The notes under the pieces are model-generated. The model had not been told where the DNA came from. It did not search any database and saw nothing but the letters and a program-made list of their open reading frames with translations. Of a stretch of 64,000 nt of DNA, positions 58,575-64,000 are shown one piece after another. The translations under genes were made by a program, and so were the position numbers. The stretch lies in the NCBI GenBank assembly GCA_943369295.1, contig CALRMU020000002.1:434001-498000 (forward strand). Reading direction: 5' to 3'. Numbering within the stretch: the stretch's first letter is position 1; each line of letters starts with the position of its first letter. The stretch is from JAKRSE01 sp943369295 (lineage in GTDB: Bacteria; Armatimonadota; Fimbriimonadia; Fimbriimonadales; Fimbriimonadaceae).

Positions 58575-59150
58575 TCACCCCCCGCCCCAGAATAACCAAG
58601 GCAAAACAGCATTGTTCTGGTCGTTTGGCCTTCGTCCTTTTACGAATCCGACTGAGTTCTTAGGTGGAGTGTAAAAGGTAGGAGCCCCCATTGCATTGAG
58701 GATGTTTCCGTATGCCATGGCAGCCAATGCGCCAGAGCAATTTGAAAAGACTTCAATCCGATGGCGGATGCCTAGTTCTTTATCGCTATCTTTCCAGCCC
58801 TGAATGATTCTTAGTTCTTCTCTGCCTTCCTTTGAAAAGACTTGGATATAAGCCCCTTCGCAGGTCATGTCAAACGATTCTTCTCCTACAAAGAGATAGC
58901 CAAGAGAGGTTGAAGAGTGAGGGAAGATGGCTCTCGCACGCTCGACTCCTGCAAGTTCTAGGCTGTATCCCCTCATGCTTTCATCAAGGTGCTCCATTGC
59001 CTTTACAAGCCAGACCTTGTCTTCAAGCAAAACAGAGCATGCCTTCTCCGAGGCTAGCTGCTCCTTCTGAGCCTTCTCCCACTTAAAAAGTCCAGGCGCG
59101 TTCCATCCGAGAGGAGTTTCTGTGACTATGTATGTCTCGCCCGCGGTCAT
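58575..59150 (-). CDS. Conserved unknown protein, intact copy of a tandem duplication
   Basis: This is 191 residues, starting MTAGETYIVTETPLGWNAPG-LFKWEKAQKEQL. No catalytic motif or known domain was recognised; it looks like a soluble mixed alpha/beta protein. It is the intact version of a duplicated gene: the second copy at 59376-59904 is frameshifted. Both copies are followed by the same palindromic element. The C-terminal third is Gly/Pro/Asn-rich. Confidence 0.6.
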   Translation of the reverse strand: MTAGETYIVTETPLGWNAPGLFKWEKAQKEQLASEKACSVLLEDKVWLVKAMEHLDESMRGYSLELAGVERARAIFPHSSTSLGYLFVGEESFDMTCEGAYIQVFSKEGREELRIIQGWKDSDKELGIRHRIEVFSNCSGALAAMAYGNILNAMGAPTFYTPPKNSVGFVKGRRPNDQNNAVLPWLFWGGG

Positions 59151-59240
59151 TTGACTACCTTTACTCTACATCAATGCTTAAAGGTTAAAGGAGGATTTTA
59201 GGTGGAGTCACTGCCTTAGATCCTTTCTTCTCCAAATAAG

Positions 59241-59330
59241 TGTGCCACTGGCAGCGCCAGTGCTCCTTCTGCGGGCCTCATGTCCGCTGAAAGACCGTCC
59301 CGAATCTGCACTGGCGATGCCAGTGGCACA
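59241..59330. repeat. Palindromic element, copy 2
   Basis: The arms at 59241-59263 and 59308-59330 match the 23-bp arms of copy 1 with one mismatch in the second arm; the spacer is shorter. It directly follows the stop of the frameshifted gene copy (minus strand). The distance from copy 1 is 833 bases, equal to the period of the gene duplication. Confidence 0.8.
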
Positions 59331-59375
59331 GCAGAAGGGCATCCTTATGCCGAGTGCGAATGAAAGGCGGCTTTT

Positions 59376-59904
59376 TCAAGGGAGTCCAAACCAAATCAAG
59401 CTGCCGGTGATGCTATTCATGGCTGGATGGTCTTTGGGGGGGCTGAGGATTCCTGAAAGCAGGCCATAAGCTATGGCCGCTTGGAGTCCGAGCCCTTCCG
59501 AGAAAACCTCGATTCTGTGGCGAATTCCGGACTGACGATCACTATCTTTCCAGGCTTCTTTCACTCTAACCAACTCGCTTCCATCCTCGGTAAAGACCTG
59601 CATATAGGCTCCCTCGGCCGTGATTCTGAAGACTTCTTCTCTTCTAAAGACTAGGCAGATAGCCGGAACTGAGAGAGGAAAAAATGCTCTTGCCCGTTCC
59701 TTCTGCGGCGATTCAAAGGTGAACTTTAATGCATTCTCCTAGGCCATCCATCTCTCTCACGGTCCAGACTTGGTCTTCGATAGTCACAGAACAGGATTTC
59801 TCTGACTCAAGCGACTCCTTCTGAGCTTTCTCCCACCTAAACAGCCCTGGTGCGTTCCAGTCAAGCGTCGTCTCTATAACCTCAAAAGTCTCGCTCTTTG
59901 CCAT
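59376..59904 (-). pseudogene. Second copy of the duplicated unknown gene, interrupted by a +1 frameshift
   Basis: The first frame reads MAKSETFEVIETTLDWNAPG-LFRWEKAQKESL... and stops at about 59713 after GLGECIKVHL. Reading on in the +1 frame from the GAATGCATTAAAG region (59725-59736) restores homology (ERARAFFPLS..., then EGAYMQVFTEDG) to the end at 59376. A single extra base explains it. This could be a pseudogene, a sequencing error or programmed frameshifting; no slippery heptamer was clear. Confidence 0.8.
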
Positions 59905-60047
59905 TCATTTACCTTTACTCTACTTAAACCAACACGGATGCTGGAATTCAAAAAGAACACAACTCCCAGGGCCGAAAATCAAAACGACTGATGAGACCAG
60001 CACCCGTCAGCCGACAATAAGTTCAGGCACAATAAAGAGAACCCCTC

Positions 60048-61493
60048 ATGTCCCGAATTCCTATCACGGTCGCACACGGAGACGGCATTGGTCCAGAAAT
60101 CATGGCCGCCACTCTTCAGATTCTTGAAGCTTCGGGGGCACCCCTAGACTTCGAGACCATTGAAATCGGAAAGAAAGTCTATGAGAGGGGCTTTTCCAGT
60201 GGCATCGAACCCTCTAGCTGGGATTCGCTTCGCCGGACTCAGGTCTTCCTCAAGTCACCCATCACTACTCCGCAGGGAGGAGGCTTTAAGAGCCTCAACG
60301 TGACGATCAGAAAGTCGCTTGGTCTCTTTGCCAACGTTCGACCCTGTGTCAGCTACCACCCCTACGTGGATACGCATCACCCCAGCATGAACGTGGTGAT
60401 TGTGAGGGAAAACGAAGAGGATCTCTACGCTGGAATCGAGCACAGGCAGACGATTGACGTCTACCAGAGCATCAAGATCATCACTCGCCCCGGCAGTGAA
60501 AAGATCGTCCGCTACGCCTTTGAGTACGCCAAAAAGAACAAGCGACGCAAGGTCACCTGCTTCAGCAAAGACAACATCATGAAGCTGACCGACGGTCTCT
60601 TTCATAAGGTTTTTGATGAGATCGGTGCCGAGTACCCCGACATCGAAAAAGAGCACTACATCATCGATATCGGGTCGGCAAGGCTTGCAGATCGGCCAGA
60701 GATTTTTGACGTCATCGTGACTTCAAACCTCTACGGCGACATCATCAGCGACATCGCGGCCGAGATAACAGGTTCAGTCGGTTTGGGAGGCAGCGCAAAC
60801 ATCGGCCGTCAGTGCGCCATGTTCGAAGCGATTCATGGCAGTGCTCCAGATATTGCTGGCAAGGGTATTGCCAACCCATCTGGCCTCATTCTGGGAGCGG
60901 TCATGATGTTGGTTCATGTGGGTCTGCCCGACCACGCCCAGAAGATTCACAACGCTTGGCTGAAGACCATTGAAGATGGAATTCATACCGGCGATATTGC
61001 TACTCAGTATTTGACCAAGGAAAAGGTCGGCACAGAAGGATTCGCCCAGGCCGTCATCGCTCGGCTTGGCCAGAACCCGATGCGAATGGCTCCCGTCCAC
61101 TACGATCTGACTGACACTGAAGGCATAAAGATTCCAGGCTACAATCGGCCAGTCCAGACGAAAGCTACGGTCGGAGTCGATGTTTTCCTCGATGAATCCG
61201 TTCGAACTCCTGAAGAGATGTCTGTCCTGCTGAAGGCCGCTGAGCTTGAAGGGATTGAGTTGCTGATGATCACCAACCGTGGCGTCAAGGTCTGGCCCGA
61301 TGGCTTCCCTGAGACTTTCTTGGCTGACCATTATCGAGCTCGGTTTATGGGCAAAGATGGCAGGGAGATCACGCTTCGAGATGTCGTGGCTCTTCAGTCC
61401 AGCGTTCTGGATCAGGGTCTGCAGATCATCAAAACGGAGCATCTCTGCACCTTTGATGGTGAGCCAGGCTTTAGCTTGGGCCAGGGTCAGTAA
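60048..61493 (+). CDS. icd: Isocitrate dehydrogenase (Thermus/Rickettsia-type, long form)
   Basis: It oxidises isocitrate to 2-oxoglutarate in the TCA cycle. Substrate-binding and catalytic features are SLNVTIRKSLGLFANVRPCV, VVIVRENEEDLYAGIEHRQT, the metal-binding VIVTSNLYGDIISDIAAEIT and MFEAIHGSAPDIAGKGIANP. At 481 residues it matches the Thermus/Rickettsia NADP-type rather than the 416-residue E. coli form, having an extra C-terminal domain after about 340. Neighbouring genes do not belong to the TCA cycle. It ends at a strong terminator. Confidence 0.92.
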   Translation: MSRIPITVAHGDGIGPEIMAATLQILEASGAPLDFETIEIGKKVYERGFSSGIEPSSWDSLRRTQVFLKSPITTPQGGGFKSLNVTIRKSLGLFANVRPCVSYHPYVDTHHPSMNVVIVRENEEDLYAGIEHRQTIDVYQSIKIITRPGSEKIVRYAFEYAKKNKRRKVTCFSKDNIMKLTDGLFHKVFDEIGAEYPDIEKEHYIIDIGSARLADRPEIFDVIVTSNLYGDIISDIAAEITGSVGLGGSANIGRQCAMFEAIHGSAPDIAGKGIANPSGLILGAVMMLVHVGLPDHAQKIHNAWLKTIEDGIHTGDIATQYLTKEKVGTEGFAQAVIARLGQNPMRMAPVHYDLTDTEGIKIPGYNRPVQTKATVGVDVFLDESVRTPEEMSVLLKAAELEGIELLMITNRGVKVWPDGFPETFLADHYRARFMGKDGREITLRDVVALQSSVLDQGLQIIKTEHLCTFDGEPGFSLGQGQ

Positions 61494-61514
61494 GGGGGCT
61501 CCCCTTTTGATTTG

Positions 61515-61557
61515 TCAGCCCGACTTCGGTTGACTCGAAGTCGGGCTGATTTGTGTT
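61515..61557 (+). terminator. Terminator after icd
   Basis: TCAGCCCGACTTCG (61515-61528) pairs perfectly with CGAAGTCGGGCTGA (61536-61549), followed by TTTGTGTTT. It lies 21 bases after the icd stop. Confidence 0.8.
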
Positions 61558-61647
61558 TGGGCGTCACTTTAGTGTGGTGTTTCGTATCCTGCTCGACAGC
61601 AAGCTGATCGAGCAGGCCACCCCGGCTGATCTGTACGCCAAATGTGA

Positions 61648-61688
61648 GGGTGCCACGACCTTGCCGAGGCACGAGGCTAGGACGTGAA
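61648..61688. repeat. Single copy of a tandem-array module
   Basis: GGGTGCCACGACCTTGCCGA and the following GGCACGAGGCTAGGACGTGAA resemble the GGTGCCACGAGCCTTGACCGAGGC module at 27651-28717 and the single copy near 52624. It lies inside the upstream part of the frame that leads into the creatininase gene, which argues for a later start of that gene. Confidence 0.5.
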
Positions 61689-61751
61689 TGGCGCACCCAC
61701 AATAGCGTGGCGACTTCATGCGAAAAGCATTTGCACGAGCCACAATCAGTC

Positions 61752-62534
61752 GTGACCTCGCCCCTCCGATACTCCGAGCTTCTGCCCAAGCAGCTCTCGC
61801 AAGCATGGACAGAAGGCCGACCAGCCATCTTCCCGCTCGGAGCCTTGGAATGGCACGGAGACCACCTTCCCCTTGGGCTTGACCTCATTGTCGCTGAGTG
61901 GTTTGCGGAACAGCTAGCGATTAAGACCGGCGGAGTACTCCTACCGTCATCCTGGGCGGCGATCACGACTCTCCCCCATCCCTTATCGCTCCAGAGTCCA
62001 TCAAGCGCCCAGCCGATGGTGTGGGAGTCGATCCTCACCGGCCTCGCCAAGAGTGGATGCCAGAGAATCCTGCTGATCTCGGGGCACTACGCCCAGGGGC
62101 ATCTGATCGAACTCTTCAACACGTGTCTGAAGACTCAAGAAGCAAATCCGGAAACGACCTGCCTCGCAGGAACGCCCCTGCAGATGCTGAACAACCCTGA
62201 CCTACTGGACCATGCAGGCAGAAGTGAAGCCAGCCAGCTTTTGGCGATTCGCCCTGACCTCGTTGCACTAGATAAACTAAATTATCCCTCCAATCCAGCT
62301 GACTCGGCAGTTCTCGGACCAAGCCCAGCCGAATCATCAGCAGAAGAAGGCAGAGAACTTCTCAATCAAGGCTTGCAGGCATGGGAGGCAGCCGCCAATT
62401 GGAATCCCGGGCAGGCAGCCCAGTGGATGAAACAAGAACTGGCAGGTCTGGAGAGCTACCGCCAGACCTGGCTTTCAACCACCTGGGAAGACGCGATTAG
62501 TCGTTGGTGGGAGGCTCGATCAAACCAAGCCTGA
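61752..62534 (+). CDS. Creatininase-family amidohydrolase
   Basis: This is 260 residues from GTG 61752; the frame is open for another 36 codons, but these overlap a repeat module, so the later start is favoured. The metal-binding motif is GALEWHGDHLPLGLD (ExHGxHLPxxxD), with TLPHPLSLQSPSSAQPM and ILLISGHYAQGHLI, as in creatininase and the mycofactocin-type peptidase MftE. The substrate is unknown. Its C-terminal end overlaps the convergent gene at 62497 by 38 bases. Confidence 0.75.
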   Translation: MTSPLRYSELLPKQLSQAWTEGRPAIFPLGALEWHGDHLPLGLDLIVAEWFAEQLAIKTGGVLLPSSWAAITTLPHPLSLQSPSSAQPMVWESILTGLAKSGCQRILLISGHYAQGHLIELFNTCLKTQEANPETTCLAGTPLQMLNNPDLLDHAGRSEASQLLAIRPDLVALDKLNYPSNPADSAVLGPSPAESSAEEGRELLNQGLQAWEAAANWNPGQAAQWMKQELAGLESYRQTWLSTTWEDAISRWWEARSNQA

Positions 62535-63411
62535 CCAGCCCGTCGTAGGGTTCTGAAATGCTGCAGCTGCCGAAGCCATAGCAGTAGTCGCCGAAGAGTT
62601 CCAGATCTTCCGGTCCGAAGCTTCGGTCACCGGCATGGAAGGCGTTTTCGGTGAATCTAAAGGCACTGGCAGACTGCAGGCTCAGAATCTTTTCGACTTC
62701 CTTGACCGGGGCATCGTTGGCGTAGACAGCCAAAGAGGCAGCCAGGCAGTTAAGGAATCCATGCCGCCATCCGCCGAAGATCGGGTCGTTATGAGCTAAA
62801 GGGTGGTGCAGACCGGCAGTAAGCCGAAGAGTTACATCCATGCCTGCCGCTTCGACCAAGAAGTCAGCCACCTGCTGGACCGATGGAGTATCGGCCTTGC
62901 CTGCTCCTCCAAGCCGAGCCTTGTAGCCAAAGCCCTGCCATAGGGTGACTGCCTTTTCGCCAGCTGCCTTGTATTCTGGGTTCCAGCCGAACTCAAGAAA
63001 AACCGGGACATCCAGTTTCTGACCCATTAGCTTCATGGCTTTGAGGTCGGCTTCGCTGGGCTGGGTGCCGACAAATGCTTCGACAGCGACCGGTTCAAGC
63101 CAAGAGTCTGGATCCCATGTATCAGCCAGGGCCTTCGCCTCATCTGCCAGGCTTCCGCCCTCTTCCGGCTTGAGAATCAGGGTGACGGCCAGGGCATCGC
63201 CATCTTCAAACAGACCCTGAGATTCAGCTTCTTTCTCAAGCGCATCGGCCAGGCGAGAAGGCACAACAAATCCGTTTACAAGGAAGGAAGAAGGGCTTTC
63301 TAGTTCAGAGATGAATTCCCTGACCGCATCCGGCAGGCTGAGCTGGGCCGGGGGGAAGAGTCCGGCGTAGTCAATGGCACTGCCCAAAAGCATGTCAAGG
63401 CTGCGAGTCAT
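62497..63411 (-). CDS. Conserved protein of unknown function
   Basis: This is 304 residues from ATG 63411 (MTRSLDMLLGSAIDYAGLFP); the frame opens 51 codons earlier, inside the divergent regulator gene, so the later start is used. Recurrent-looking features are IDYAGLFPPAQLSLPDAVRE near the N-terminus, an extended beta/alpha core with LFEDGDALAVTLILKPEEGG, a His/Asn-rich stretch (GLHHPLAHNDPIFGGWRHGF) and an ending FGSCSISEPYDGLVRLGLIE. I recognise this as a conserved unknown but not a family with an assigned function. Confidence 0.65.
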   Translation of the reverse strand: MTRSLDMLLGSAIDYAGLFPPAQLSLPDAVREFISELESPSSFLVNGFVVPSRLADALEKEAESQGLFEDGDALAVTLILKPEEGGSLADEAKALADTWDPDSWLEPVAVEAFVGTQPSEADLKAMKLMGQKLDVPVFLEFGWNPEYKAAGEKAVTLWQGFGYKARLGGAGKADTPSVQQVADFLVEAAGMDVTLRLTAGLHHPLAHNDPIFGGWRHGFLNCLAASLAVYANDAPVKEVEKILSLQSASAFRFTENAFHAGDRSFGPEDLELFGDYCYGFGSCSISEPYDGLVRLGLIEPPTND

Positions 63412-63481
63412 GGCTGCAGTGTATCCCGCTGGTAGACTAATCGTTTCATAAGGGCAGAGCCGCCCGGGAAACGCAAGACCG

Positions 63482-64000
63482 ATGAGAATTCTGATTGCCG
63501 ACGACGATCCCATCATCCGGCTTGATCTGCGCCAGATGCTGGAAAGCATGGGCCACGAGGTCACAGCCGAAGCTGAGGATGGACGTCAGGCCCTGGACCT
63601 GGCTCGCAGCACCCAGCCCGAAATCTGCGTCTTCGACGTAAAGATGCCCAACATGGATGGCATCGATGCGGCGGAAGTCGTTTATGACGAGGGCATCGCC
63701 CCCGTCCTGCTCCTTACCGCCTACAGCGACACCGAGCTGATCAACCGTGCCAATTCAGCCAACGTGTTTGGCTACTTGGTTAAGCCCTTTAAGCCCAGCG
63801 ACCTCAACCCCGCCATTGAGGTGGCACGGGCCAGGTTCGAAAGCACTCTGCTTTTGAAGAAGGAGACTGAGGACCTGAAGGAGAGACTCGAAGCCCGAAA
63901 GGCAGTCGAGAAGGCCAAAGGAATTCTGATGAATCAGCACGGTCTAAACGAAGCTGACGCTTATCGAAGGATCCAGACTCAGGCGATGAACTCCAGAAAG
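63482..64000 (+). CDS. Response regulator with ANTAR RNA-binding domain (5' part; runs off the window)
   Basis: The N-terminal receiver domain has DDD-type acidic pocket residues (MRILIADDDPIIRL), phosphorylation-site context FDVKMPNMDGIDAAEVV and VLLLTAYSDTELINRANSAN, then the Lys near VKPFKPSDL. The C-terminal ARKAVEKAKGILMNQHGLNE-ADAYRRIQTQAMNSRK fits an ANTAR domain, which binds paired stem-loops to control transcription termination. It is divergent from the gene at 62497-63411 with a 70-base gap. The extreme 3' end lies outside the window. Confidence 0.9.
   Translation, partial: MRILIADDDPIIRLDLRQMLESMGHEVTAEAEDGRQALDLARSTQPEICVFDVKMPNMDGIDAAEVVYDEGIAPVLLLTAYSDTELINRANSANVFGYLVKPFKPSDLNPAIEVARARFESTLLLKKETEDLKERLEARKAVEKAKGILMNQHGLNEADAYRRIQTQAMNSRK

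Noticed and set aside
61644..61751. N-terminal extension of the creatininase-type protein
   Set aside because: The extension coincides with a copy of a dispersed repeat module and gives residues unlike the family.
63412..63564. N-terminal extension of the gene at 62497
   Set aside because: It would run into the divergent response-regulator gene; ATG 63411 gives a natural start.

Overview
This window looks like chromosome from a free-living, Gram-negative-type (two-membrane) bacterium with moderately high GC. Outer-membrane barrels, a lipobox lipoprotein, SecA with a C-terminal zinc motif, MutS2, HflX, an alpha-E/ATP-grasp/transglutaminase operon and two CBM9-plus-barrel (DUF5916-type) proteins occur together. 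That mix would fit an Armatimonadota (Fimbriimonadia-like) genome, but the lineage is an inference from gene mix only. No rRNA, tRNA, CRISPR array, insertion sequence or prophage was seen. Most genes are ordinary housekeeping genes in short operons.

Layout. 1-3170: 5' part of mfd and a mobile mystery A/B (HTH plus Fic) pair behind a perfect palindromic operator. 3394-5244: a secreted protein and an isolated nuoB-nuoI pair. 5245-6789: repeat-rich spacers around a lone rplA. 6790-11489: ppx-like, xylB, rpsA (hairpin over its ribosome-binding site) and coaE. 11679-20349: four consecutive large exported proteins, apparently one surface or envelope locus. 20346-23972: nadB and a DUF5916 protein. 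24058-27532: a 96-residue exported ORF followed by secA. 27651-28717: four tandem copies of a noncoding unit of about 250 bp. 28733-31637: acyltransferase, rhomboid, YebC and a small protein. 31911-34931: prenyl synthase, DUF1015 protein, metallo-hydrolase. 34932-37682: repeats and a more AT-rich stretch with small membrane proteins and a TetR/exporter pair. 37869-39291: GspE-N-domain protein and a MinD-like ATPase. 39353-44594: hflX, a barrel protein, and the transglutaminase/alpha-E/ATP-grasp operon. 44747-51824: second DUF5916 protein, adenylate cyclase, lipoprotein, cdd, mutS2. 51872-57590: secreted protein, M20 amidohydrolase, cutC, thiol-redox protein, chemoreceptor. 57716-64000: FMN reductase, a tandemly duplicated gene plus palindromic element with one copy frameshifted, isocitrate dehydrogenase, creatininase-type protein, a conserved unknown, and the start of an ANTAR response regulator.

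The most interesting candidate system is at 24058-24428. A short ORF with an export-type hydrophobic N-terminus ends in Arg-Asp-Gly-Pro-Leu-Ala and lies 79 bases before secA. The gap holds two hairpins and there is no visible Shine-Dalgarno sequence for secA. This matches the layout of SecM-type secretion monitors, whose arrest motif in E. coli ends in Arg-Ala-Gly-Pro. Beyond that, the intergenic DNA carries several families of palindromic repeats that recur within the window, including a two-hairpin composite element (three copies), modules of the 250-bp array scattered as single copies, and a 23-bp inverted-repeat element duplicated with its neighbouring gene.
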